DNA from: Pigoraptor vietnamica
Taxonomy: Eukaryota; Opisthokonta; Filasterea
Assembly (NCBI GenBank): GCA_943704525.1
Contig: CALSCQ010003220.1
Span: forward strand, 1 to 25,000
Reading direction: 5' to 3'
DNA: 25,000 bases
Below, piece by piece: positions 1 to 10,068 of the stretch. The notes under the pieces are model-generated. The model was not told the origin of the DNA, did not search any database, and saw only the letters and a list, made by a program, of their open reading frames with translations. How positions within the stretch are numbered: the stretch's first letter is position 1; each line of letters opens with the position of its first letter. The position numbers and the translations under genes are program-made.

Positions 1-10
1 GGGGGGGGGG
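1..10. repeat. Poly-G run at the window edge
   Basis: Ten G residues at the left edge, probably longer outside the window. On the DHPS coding strand this is a poly-C run inside the intron that follows exon 5. Confidence 0.7.
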
Positions 11-13
11 TCA

Positions 14-1523
<1,510 letters not shown>

Positions 1524-1748
1524 GTTTCGGCTTACGTCGTTATCCGACGACAACTCCGCCCGCCGCGACTAACAACGCTTATATCCCTCGTTCGACACGC
1601 CGACAGCCGGAATGATGAAGTTGCCAAGGTCAGCTGTACACTCGAGCAACCGCGACGTCGCATCGATTAACGGCATTGTGCAAGCCAAAAAATTGATGAC
1701 CGCACGTGGCAGATCACGTGATGTTTGAATTTAGTAATGCGTTACTTC
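1524..1748. promoter_or_regulatory. DHPS upstream region with a CACGTG palindrome
   Basis: This 225-bp gap separates the DHPS start from the stop of the ABC gene (both minus strand), so it holds the DHPS promoter and the ABC 3' end. It contains the 10-bp palindrome ATCACGTGAT at 1713-1722 and a second CACGTG at about 1703-1708. bHLH-type factors bind such cores in other eukaryotes; function here is inferred. Confidence 0.4.
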
Positions 1749-3181
1749 TCAGGCGGCCTTGAGCCAGGCGCCCTGGGCCTGCCGCAGCGCGAGCAGCCGC
1801 GCATACACCGCCCCGCGTGCGACAAGCTCCGCGTGAGTGCCAGCCTCACAAATTCGCCCGTCGGAACCGAGCACAACGATTCGATCCGCAGCTCTCGCAA
1901 CGCTTTCGTCGATGTGCTCGCCCACAACAAGCAGTCCCGGCCGCTCGGCGGTCGCCGAACCGGGACTGCGGCCAAGCAGCGTCGCGACGGACATCAGCAA
2001 TCCCTCGGCGTCGTCCTGGTCGCACGTCAGAAAGGCGGCGTCCGCCAGCACGAGCCGCGGCTGTCGCAAGAAGGCGCGCGCGACTGCAATGCGCCTCGCA
2101 ACGTGCCCGGCAAGCACGATCGGCTTGACATTCGACGGCGGTTTGCGCGCCCCGCGAAGTGCCGGCGCAGCGTCACCGGCAGCTGCTCGAAAGTGGCTTG
2201 TGACGCGCGTGTCGTAGCCGTGAGGCAGCCGCATGATGGCGTCGTGGATGCCCGCACGCGCCGCAGCGTCCTGCACGGCCTCCAGCGAGCTCGCGCCTTC
2301 CGTGCCGGCCGCAATGTTCTCACGCACCGAGCCAGGAAACACGTCGTCATCCGCAGACAGCCACGCTACAGACACAGGGCCGTCGACCTCGCCGGGGCTC
2401 TTGGATTGCGAGCCGCGTCGCTGCAGTGGCGATGCCGGGACGCGCACGTTGCCGCCCCCGAGCAACTCCACCACACCGCGGTCCGGCGAGTAAAACCCGC
2501 ACGCTGACAAAGCGAAAATGCGAAGGTGAGTGGAAAGATTAGAAGAGTGCGAGATGTGGGTTAGCGAATGTGAGTGGGGGATGAATCTATGAGGCCACTT
2601 ACCCAAATCCAAAATGCACGAGACGCCTGTGTGGTGAAGTGTGCCAGCTGTCAGCACCAACGTCGAGCTCTTGTGAACGACAGCACAAGGGCACTCACCG
2701 AGGTCGGCTGGACCGTAAACATACACTACTTCGCCGCGCGCCACGTCGAGGGAAAATCCGCGCACGCCGTCCTTCCCCCACTTGCGCGGGTGGCGGCAGT
2801 CAACGTCCCGGAAGCGCAGGAGAGAATCGGCGTGTGCGGCGTCACTGCGGTCGCCGTGCGTGCTGCTGTCTGTGCGCATCGATCCCCGCGCAGAATGGAC
2901 GCCCGGCGCCGCGGACGAGTCACGCGATGCTCGAAGGGCGGCCTTGGCGGCGACATCGTCGTCGGCGGTGAACTTCGTTCCGATTAAATCGAACAGGAGC
3001 CTGCGAAAAAGAAAAAAAGGAAGAAATGCTCAATAAAACACACGCACACGCCAAATCAGAGACGCACACCCGTACACCACATACACGCGCCTGACACATC
3101 GCACATGCAGACATGCCTACAGGCATACACTCACTCACAGTCACTCATTCCACGGACGCATGCACAGTCACTTGCTCTACG

Positions 3182-3216
<35 letters not shown>

Positions 3217-4837
3217 CACGCGCAAGACGCACCGCGCGGCACTTGTGCTCGCAGAGTAGGCCTCCATCCGCTCAAAAAGGGCCTGAAGGTTCTCGAACAC
3301 AATGTCTGCGTACATAAAGAAGGCTAGCAGCTTGCCGCGGCTGAGGTCGCGCTCAATGACGTCGCGCGAGGCAAGCCACATGGCCACCGCAAAGCCGCTG
3401 CCGGACGCCATCGATATGAGGAAGTCGTAGGTGGCGGCGGCCTTGGCAGACAGCCTGTCGACGAGGTAGATCTCGCGGCAGAGGCGCGCGAAATTGCGCG
3501 TCTCGAGGTCTTCCGTGGCGAGATTGCGCACCTGCAGCCGAAGCGTGTCACGCCCACTGGCACACAACACACACGCACAGACACCAATCACCAAAACGAA
3601 TTGAACAGAATAAAAGGACCGGGAAAGAACCCTTGTCAAGGATACGCTGGCACGCCCACACACCTGCCGCACACGCAGAATGCTCGACTGCGCATAGTCC
3701 GCAAGTGCTGCCTCACGCCGCATCAGTCGCCCCGTGTTCCACCGCACAATCCTGCGCAGCAGCCGCGCTCAGCTCGAGATGCACAACGCAGCTGCGAACA
3801 ACACGCGCAATCACAACATGCGCACTCCACTCCCCAGTGTATGCGACAACACACGTCATGCGGCACCCACGCGTTGTACGGGAAGGTGATGAAGACGGAG
3901 AAGCCCGCGGTGGCGACGAGAATGGGCCCCAGGTCGGCGTTGACCCAGAAGAAGAACCCCAGTCCCATCGCCACGCCCACGCAGTTCTGGAGCATTTCCG
4001 CGCGGTCGTTGACCATCGTCTCCATGGCATCCACCTGCGGGGCGTCCGTGCCACGCCAGTGTGTGAGTGGGCGCAGAGCCCGTCATTTTTCCAATTGCAA
4101 CAGTATAGACGCAAGTTATCTGCACGTCCACGCACAAGCTCACACACGCCGCAAGAGCACTCCACACACCTGGCCGAGATAGGACACGAGCTCGTTTGCG
4201 CTGAAGCGGTCGATGTACTCGAAGGCGATGTGGCTGAGGATGGAGCGGTGGATGGCCGCGCGGAGGCGCTGAACGAGACGCGCGCTGCCCATTCGCACGA
4301 AAAGGGTTTTGAGGAACATCGCGGCAGACTGTCCGGCGACGAGCAGCAGCATGTCGCGCAGCAGGCGGCGAATTTCGTTCTCCTGTGCGTCGCGCTCCCT
4401 GTACTTGAGTGTGCCGCTCGCAATGTCGACCATGTCCTCAACGTACTGCGGGTAAGGGTGACAGCTGTGTTACGCACACAGTCACGAGCACACACTCACT
4501 CGCACATATCCATTAACTCACTGCCAGTCACCCATACAAGCACACTCACACTTTGTGCGCGCATGCACTCACAAGGGACGACACGCACCTTAATGAGTAT
4601 CATGGCCGCAGACGACTCCAGGAAGAGCATGATGACGGCCGGTACAAAGTACTTGTAGTCCGGGCGCGCATATCGCACCGTGCGCCATGTCAGCGAGTGG
4701 TCCAGCCACCCGCGAATGCCACCGCTGCCTTTGCGCCGTGACGTCGTCTCCCGCGCCTCGTCGTGCCACGCGTGCGCCGCACCCCCGCCCAGCAGTGGCG
4801 AGCGCTCTCCCGCCCCCACGCCCCCCTCCTCGTCCAT
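1749..4837 (-). CDS. ABC half-transporter with degenerate nucleotide-binding domain
   Basis: Exporter-type ABC protein, one six-helix membrane domain followed by one ATPase-like domain, 724 residues. Eight exons: 4837-4589, 4445-4170, 4034-3853, 3751-3664, 3531-3233, 3000-2699, 2626-2603 and 2503-1749. They sum to 725 codons. TM1 is near residues 64-83; exons 2 to 5 carry the rest of the membrane domain. The nucleotide-binding domain runs from about residue 400 and has the right layout, but its key residues are changed. The A-loop reads CRHP. Walker A reads GPADLGVS (461-468), with Val for Lys. The Q-loop Gln is Ala (524). The signature is LAGHV (604-608). Walker B keeps Asp628 but Glu is Ala629. 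The H-loop His670 remains, followed by conserved ADRIVVL. The domain is therefore probably not an ATPase. The donor of exon 3 (GTGTTG) and the limits of exon 7 are the least certain. Substrate and membrane are unknown. Confidence 0.85.
2603..2626 (-). other. 24-nt microexon of the ABC gene
   Basis: The acceptor CACACAG (on the minus strand) ends just before position 2626 and the donor GTAAGT begins at 2602. Used as an exon, it joins the GTGAGT donor at 2698 to the exon starting at 2503 in phase 1 on both sides. It restores the normal family spacing from the P-loop to the CGFYSPDRG block. An alternative phase-compatible acceptor (GCTGACAG) would add seven codons. Confidence 0.6.
3186..3215. 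repeat. (CA)15 microsatellite
   Basis: Perfect CA repeat inside the ABC intron between exons 5 and 6 (TG on the coding strand). Confidence 0.95.
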
Positions 4838-5338
4838 GGCGCCCTACGCGTGCGCGCGTGCGTGCGTGTGTGTGTGTGCTTCAATGGGTGCGTCTTCTGT
4901 GTCGGATTCTGAGGATAGGAGTTTTGACTGCGACTGGGTCAGCGAATTCAAGCAGGGTGTCACAGCGCGGGTGGCTCAAATCCGTCACGTGCGTCGCTGT
5001 CCAGACATCTGTTGTCGTGGACTCCTCCCATTCCTTTGCGTCCCTCTTCAACTGTCGTTCATGCACTTCGCACTGGCCACCCTCCGCACCCCTCCTCTCC
5101 ATCCCACCCACGTCCATTCCTCCTCATCCTCCCCCGCTCGCACTCAACCAAGCTTCGAGCACTCATTGCAGTAGAGAGAGGCACTCCACTGCGCACCTTC
5201 GCCGGTTCGACAATTTCCACCGCGCTCGGTTCGCACGCTCTCAGCCAACTGCCACTGGCGCGGCCACAACACCTCCTTCCTCGTTCTCCCTCCCTGTGTT
5301 CATGAGGGTCGCGGGTGCGTCAAGCCCTTTCCCCTGAC
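4838..5338. promoter_or_regulatory. Divergent promoter region, ABC / ENTR1-like
   Basis: This 501-bp gap lies between two divergent starts. A short GT repeat directly follows the ABC start (about 4865-4879), a CACGTG core lies near 4986-4991, and the stretch at about 5080-5143 is very pyrimidine-rich on the plus strand. A small upstream ORF occupies 5302-5337. No TATA element is seen. Confidence 0.35.
5302..5337 (+). other. Upstream ORF (11 codons) before the ENTR1-like start
   Basis: ATG at 5302 opens 11 codons (MRVAGASSPFP) ending in TGA at 5335-5337, one base before the main ATG at 5339. Its own start context is weak (T at -3); the main start has G at -3 and G at +4. Whether the transcript includes 5302 is not known. 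Confidence 0.4.
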
Positions 5339-7034
5339 ATGGACGGCATCGACGTGCCGCCGAGTGGGCCAAACCCCTTCTCGTTCCGCACGTTCGTGCA
5401 GGCGGGCGGCCCTTCCGCGTCGTCCACGTCGTCAGCGCGCTCGTCGAAAGTGTTCTCCGATGCCGAAGATGCCGGCGGTGCTGCGCCTGCGGACGCAACC
5501 GGCGAGGAGAACCCGTTCTCGTTCAAAAAATTTGTCAAGAGGGACTCTGCGGACGCACTGCAAACAGAGTCGCGCACGCCGCCCGAGCGTAAGCAACCGC
5601 GGACGTCGAGCAAGACGTCGTCGGTCGAAATAGAGACGCCATTTCCTGAGGTGCGTCCGTGTGCTTGATGCGAATGGGCGCCTGCGTGCATTACGCTCGT
5701 CGCAGTGCGCGAAGTATGTGTGGAGGTTTTGCGCTGGCCGGCACATGGGCATCTGTACGTGGGTGTGGGTGTGAGCGGACGTGAGGTCGGGTGGTCCGTT
5801 TGTGTTTAATTGAGGGTGTAGATGCGTGTGCATGCGTGTTGTGTGTGGTGTGGTGAATGTACGCTCTGCGCGCACGGCAGGTACTGCTGCGGATGGCGTC
5901 GCGTCGCTTGCTTTCGTTTCTCTCCGTTACTCGCGCACTCACCCACGGCCCGTGCGCCGCGTGTCCAGGTGGCCGACCCAGAACTCCTCAAAATCGAGAT
6001 TGAGGCACTCCGAAAGAAGAACAAGAAGTCGCAGCGCGCTCTCGCTGACCTCGAGGCACGCGCCGCGTTTGCAGAGGCCGACGCAGAGCGGCTCAAGACG
6101 GAGGCCGCGCAGGCGAACGAGCGCGCGGACGCTGCGGAGCGAAAGGCGGGTCACGGTGTCGCACTTGCGGTGGACGGAGCCGCATTTCAACATCACTACC
6201 CACTTTTCTGAAGATTTGTATTCTCATCGCTGTGTCAAAATCGTCTGCTCCTCGCAGCTCAACGCACCCGCCCATTGTGCTGTAGACACGCCGACTTCCA
6301 AGTTGTGCGCAGCGCACTGACATTGCCTGTGTTCGGTGCCGCAGGTGGCCGCGCTCGAGCGAACAATCAAGACGTTTCGCGCGAAGGAGGCGGAGGACAC
6401 CGCGGCGCTCGAGTCGATGGTGCACGCGATCGAAAAAAACCTCGAACTCACGACGGTGCGTGCAGATGCGATGCTGCTACGGCACGTAGTGCGACCTCCT
6501 TTGTCCCTCTGGAATCCCTTCCCTCACTCAAAAGCGCTTCTGGCGCTGCTTGGTATACTTCGCTGTACGCCTCGTTTTGCCGCTGTGAACGACGGCTGAT
6601 CCCACTCTTGTTGCCCGCACAGGTGCGCGCGCTCAATGCCGAAAGCGCGGCGGACGCATTGCGTGCCGAGCGGGATAAGCTCGCCGCGCGCGTGGTGGCC
6701 GCCGAAGAAGCGGCACGTGACCTCGCTGCCCGGTGCGATGCCTCGTTGAGAGCACTGAGGGAAAAGTCGGCGTATGCATCGGCGCAGGTGGGCAGGCATC
6801 CGCGTTTTTCGCGCGGTCACTTGGATGTCGTGCTATTTCTATTTATCGAGACAGCGCGCGCACGCTTCTTCGAATGAACCCTGTGCACGCACACTGACTG
6901 CGGTGCGCTTGCAGTTGCTCAAGGTGGCCTCCGACGGCGAGGCGGCGGTCAAGTCCCTGCTTCAGAACGTGGAGACGATGCGGTTGGCGGCGGATGTGAT
7001 GGCGGCCATGGACAAAACCGAGCCGCTACACTGA
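5339..7034 (+). CDS. ENTR1: ENTR1/SDCCAG3-like endosomal coiled-coil protein
   Basis: Homologue of endosome-associated trafficking regulator 1, which in animals acts at early/recycling endosomes with retromer and in cytokinesis. Exons: 5339-5650, 5969 to about 6169, 6345-6455, 6623-6787 and 6915-7034, about 300 residues. The N-terminal part is disordered and has two NPFSF boxes (NPFSFRTFV and NPFSFKKFV) like the NPFSF box of the animal protein. Exons 2 to 5 form a long charged coiled coil. The third exon carries ALERTIKTFRAKE...LESMVHAIEKNLEL, closely matching the animal LERKLEAK...LESVVQQVEQNLEL block. The C-terminus (LLQNVETMRLAADVMAAMDK) matches the conserved end. The exon 2 donor is unclear: GTGGAC at 6170, GTCGCA at 6158 or a GC donor at 6146 all keep phase. 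Other junctions are phase 0. Confidence 0.85.
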
Positions 7035-7283
7035 CATGAATGCGAATTGGGCTACATATCGACCCCTCCCAGTTCACGGATATGCGTTCGGCGGGGATAG
7101 CCAACACACTACTCGCTGTCAAAGTAGATAAGGAGCAGAAGGTGCAATTCAAACTAACGACGCGCTCATTTAATAGACGCACGTCCACCAGAACGAAAGA
7201 AGACGAAAAAACGCCGCCGCAAACGCAACGCAACGCACGCGCACGCAGTGAAAGCAGAGCAAACAGGACGGGCACGTGATCGC
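7035..7283. other. Convergent 3' region, ENTR1-like / ARMC6
   Basis: The 249 bp between two converging stops are A-rich and serve as the 3' ends of both genes. A GCACGTGATC motif lies near 7272-7281. I see no RNA gene here. Confidence 0.5.
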
Positions 7284-8708
7284 TCATAGGAACACCTGAG
7301 TCGTCTCCTTCTCCTTGATGGCGCCCTTGAACGGCTCGTTCAGGTGCACGTGGCAGCCGAGGTCTCGCAGCGCCGCCTTGCCGACATCTCCGCACCCGGG
7401 CAGCTTGCGTGCGGCGCGCAGCACGCTCTCCGCGCCCTCGTCGAGGAAGGGCTGGCGCACTTCCGGGTTCCGCGACACAATGTTGCGCACGGCCATCGAT
7501 GCCACGCGCTGTACCTTGGCGTTGTCGGCGTGCAGGCGCATCGCCGTCACGACGAGGGGCACGCCTCCCTTTGCGTGGAAGGCCGCAACCACCTGCGGCT
7601 GCCGCAGCACGACCGAGCCGAGCGCCCCGAGCGCGTTCTCCACGACCGCCGCGTTCTTCGCGTGCGCCTCAAACGACGCCAGGATGAGGTCCAGCCCGCG
7701 GCCCATGCCCACCGACACCTTCACATCGTCGTTGCCCGCGAGGCACTTGATGAAGTTCAGCGCCTCGGACGCCAGCGGCGCCACCGTCCCGTTCGACTCG
7801 AGCGTCGACACGACGAGGTCGAGGCCCCCACGGGACACAATGTCCTTGCAAAAGTCGTCCTTCACGGCGAGCCGCGCAAGCACAGAGAAGAGCTCGACGG
7901 CCACGGGCGAATCAGGGCGCGCCTTGTTCGCCTGCAGGCACGCAATCACCGTCTCGAGCGTGCCGTTCTCCACCATCGCCGTCACGTGCTCCATGGACCG
8001 GCAGAACAGTGCGCGCTCGTCGTCCGAGAGCGTGAGCGAGCGCAGCAGGCGGCACGCGGCCTCCACCACTTCGTCGTGGGATGCGTGCCCTCGCATGGAC
8101 GCGACAGCAATGTCGATGATGCCGCCGTCGACGGCGCGCTGGCGGTTGATCTCGTTGCCAGTGCACGCGTCCGCGAGGGCAGCGAGGCCGCGACGAACGA
8201 GCACGGGGTCTTCCTTCACGGCCTCGAGCAGCATGAGGTAGATTTGCACGCCGTCCTTGCCGATGAGATCGCGGTTGGCGTCAACCTGCATGCACTCGTG
8301 GAAAATGTCGAGCGCGACGGCGACAAACTCCTCGTGCTGCACGAAGCGGTGGCCCGCAAACAGGCACAGCCTCACGCAGTCGTTCGTGCCCGCCACGACG
8401 CGCCCCTCGTTCTCCTTCACAAGCAGCTCGAGCAGCGCCCGGAATTGCGGGAGCACGTCCTCCGCCTTGCAATCGGCGTTGTCGAGCGCCCCCTTGAGCT
8501 CCGAGAGCGCGGTGGCCACGGCATGCTGCACGGGCGCACCGTCGGCGCCCACCGCTGCCGTCGTCACGACATTGGCAAGGTCCACGCCTTGCGACTCGAA
8601 CTGCTGCCGTGCGTCGGCGACGGCCTCCTCGCGAGACATGCCGAACTCGGACATGTTCTCGTCGACGACGGCGTCAAACGTCTCCTGCGTGATGCGCTTC
8701 TTGGCCAT
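7284..8708 (-). CDS. ARMC6: Armadillo repeat-containing protein 6
   Basis: A single uninterrupted exon of 474 residues, essentially the length of animal ARMC6. The start is the ATG at 8708: MAKKRITQETFDAVVDEN matches the ARMC6 N-terminus, and the frame upstream continues only to non-ATG codons. The block EEAVADARQQFESQGVDLAN is also characteristic. The rest is alpha-helical armadillo repeats, with GGLDLV, GGVPLVVTAM and similar repeat turns. It ends TTQVFL. The family is a predicted protein-protein scaffold whose molecular role is poorly defined, so no pathway is assigned. It is the only long gene here without introns, which could mean an old retrocopy or intron loss; no poly-A tail or target duplication is seen. 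Confidence 0.93.
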   Translation of the reverse strand: MAKKRITQETFDAVVDENMSEFGMSREEAVADARQQFESQGVDLANVVTTAAVGADGAPVQHAVATALSELKGALDNADCKAEDVLPQFRALLELLVKENEGRVVAGTNDCVRLCLFAGHRFVQHEEFVAVALDIFHECMQVDANRDLIGKDGVQIYLMLLEAVKEDPVLVRRGLAALADACTGNEINRQRAVDGGIIDIAVASMRGHASHDEVVEAACRLLRSLTLSDDERALFCRSMEHVTAMVENGTLETVIACLQANKARPDSPVAVELFSVLARLAVKDDFCKDIVSRGGLDLVVSTLESNGTVAPLASEALNFIKCLAGNDDVKVSVGMGRGLDLILASFEAHAKNAAVVENALGALGSVVLRQPQVVAAFHAKGGVPLVVTAMRLHADNAKVQRVASMAVRNIVSRNPEVRQPFLDEGAESVLRAARKLPGCGDVGKAALRDLGCHVHLNEPFKGAIKEKETTQVFL

Positions 8709-9368
8709 TCTTGCCGTGGGATCGCCGCGATGCGTGGTGCTACTGTGCGAGGGCGAGTGTCTTATTGTTCGACGACTTGCGCTTGCTTTCGACAGCACTT
8801 TCTTTCGGTGACTGTGTGTGTTGTGTGGCGCTGCGTTTTATGCACTGCCCACATTCCTCGATGGCCGTGACATCACCACGCAGAGCCCACACTTGTCAAG
8901 CAAATTTGCGCGTTAATATGAACATTTCCATAAAATTGCAATCTTGGTATTTCTCTAAACGGGCTCATCGTGTCTGCGGTATGCGTCACTCGACTGTTCA
9001 TGGCATGGTGGAGGTTTCCAGTAACAAATTTTGTTACTTTAATGTGGTAAGCACCCTTGTTACCCTCTTTGCTTCCGTACGGCATTGTGTGCTTGCGCTG
9101 CGTGCTGCGCGTGCCACTGACGAACCCGTCGCACGGCCTGCGCACACGCCCAGTCCCAGTTATTTGGCTCTCCCACCCATTTTTTGCGTGGGAATGTGGC
9201 GCTTTGCAGTGTGATGACGCAAATGCTGTCGCCACTGTGCGTTGGCTGGGATCACAACACCGCGCCCATGAACTACCGTGCTTTTTCCCTTTTTTCTTTC
9301 ATTAAAACGAACCAAACGAACCAACCAAGCCGCCTCTTTCACCACTGTTTACTCTTGAGACACTGACC
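8709..9368. promoter_or_regulatory. Divergent promoter region, ARMC6 / SBDS-like
   Basis: 660 bp between divergent starts, markedly richer in A and T than the flanking exons around 8900-9060. It contains a perfect 8-bp inverted repeat, GTAACAAA-T-TTTGTTAC, at 9021-9037, and another TTGTTAC about 20 bp downstream. Just before the SBDS-like start there are short direct repeats of ACGAACCAA (about 9306-9324). No gene was found. Confidence 0.4.
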
Positions 9369-9860
9369 ATGGATATCCGCTTGCAGGGCCCTGGTGAGTG
9401 GACGTTGCGACTGCGTGTGGCGCCGGGAGTGACTTATGTGAGGACGCTGTGTACGCAGTGCAGAGCCTCCACCACGACCTCTACAGCAAGGCGAAGGCGC
9501 ACCAGGACCACGGCATTGAAGTTGTGCGCTATCGTCCGAAGGTGCACGCGGGGCGCGGCACGGAATTCTACGTGTACGCCAACAGGGGCATGACGCTCAA
9601 GTGGCGCAGCGACCCGGAGAAGGTGCCCATTCTCGACGTGTTGCAGGCGTTTGAGGTGTACCACGGCAGCCCCCACGGCGAGCACACGCGGCCGTCGTCG
9701 TCGGAGCTCGAGTGAGTGCAGCCTGTTGTGCTGCGCTGACGCTTATGCTCGGAACAGTGATTTTGACTCTGCGTGTCGCGTTTTACGTAGGAACCACTTT
9801 GGTACGTCCGACACCGAGGAGGTCGTGCGGCAGATCCTTCTCAACGGCATGGTGCACTAG
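9369..9860 (+). CDS. Single-domain SBDS-family protein (Rtc3-like)
   Basis: 115 residues in three exons: 9369-9393, 9459-9711 and 9791-9860 (phases 1 and 2; donors both GTGAGT; acceptors CAG and TAG). The protein corresponds to the N-terminal (FYSH) domain of the SBDS family alone, most like yeast Rtc3/YHR087W. Shared features are a beta strand FYVYANRGMTLKW, then ILDVLQAFEVYHG, and the closing helix ENHFGTSDTEEVVRQILLNG, which matches the yeast ENEFG..EEVI.LILRNG. The full SBDS/SDO1 protein, with two more domains, releases eIF6 from 60S subunits. The single-domain form has been linked to RNA metabolism and stress in yeast, but its reaction is unknown. The first exon (eight codons plus one base) is the least certain part. 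Confidence 0.82.
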
Positions 9861-10068
9861 AGCGGGCGCAGCGTCTGAAGAAGGCGCAGTGCCGTGCGGG
9901 CTGCGTCGTGTGCCCTTCATGCTGACGCAATGAAAAGAGTGCGCGCCATTCCCCGTTCATTGCGTTCAGCCGTCAGACACAAACCGAGCCAAATGGCCGC
10001 ACAACAATAGCACTACAGCACGCGCGCAAGCAACACAGGCGAATTTCTTTCTCGAAACACAGTCCCGC
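9861..10068. other. Convergent 3' region, SBDS-like / FBP
   Basis: 208 bp between two converging stops; holds the 3' ends of both genes and nothing else recognisable. Confidence 0.5.

Noticed and set aside
7344-8870. Plus-strand open frame of 508 codons opposite ARMC6
   Set aside because: A mirror of GC-rich ARMC6 codons, rich in Arg and His, with no recognisable domain.
9369-9860. Initial reading as SRP9
   Set aside because: Only general size and charge fit. The segments FYVYANRGMTLKW and ENHFGTSDTEEVVRQILLNG match the SBDS/Rtc3 family instead.
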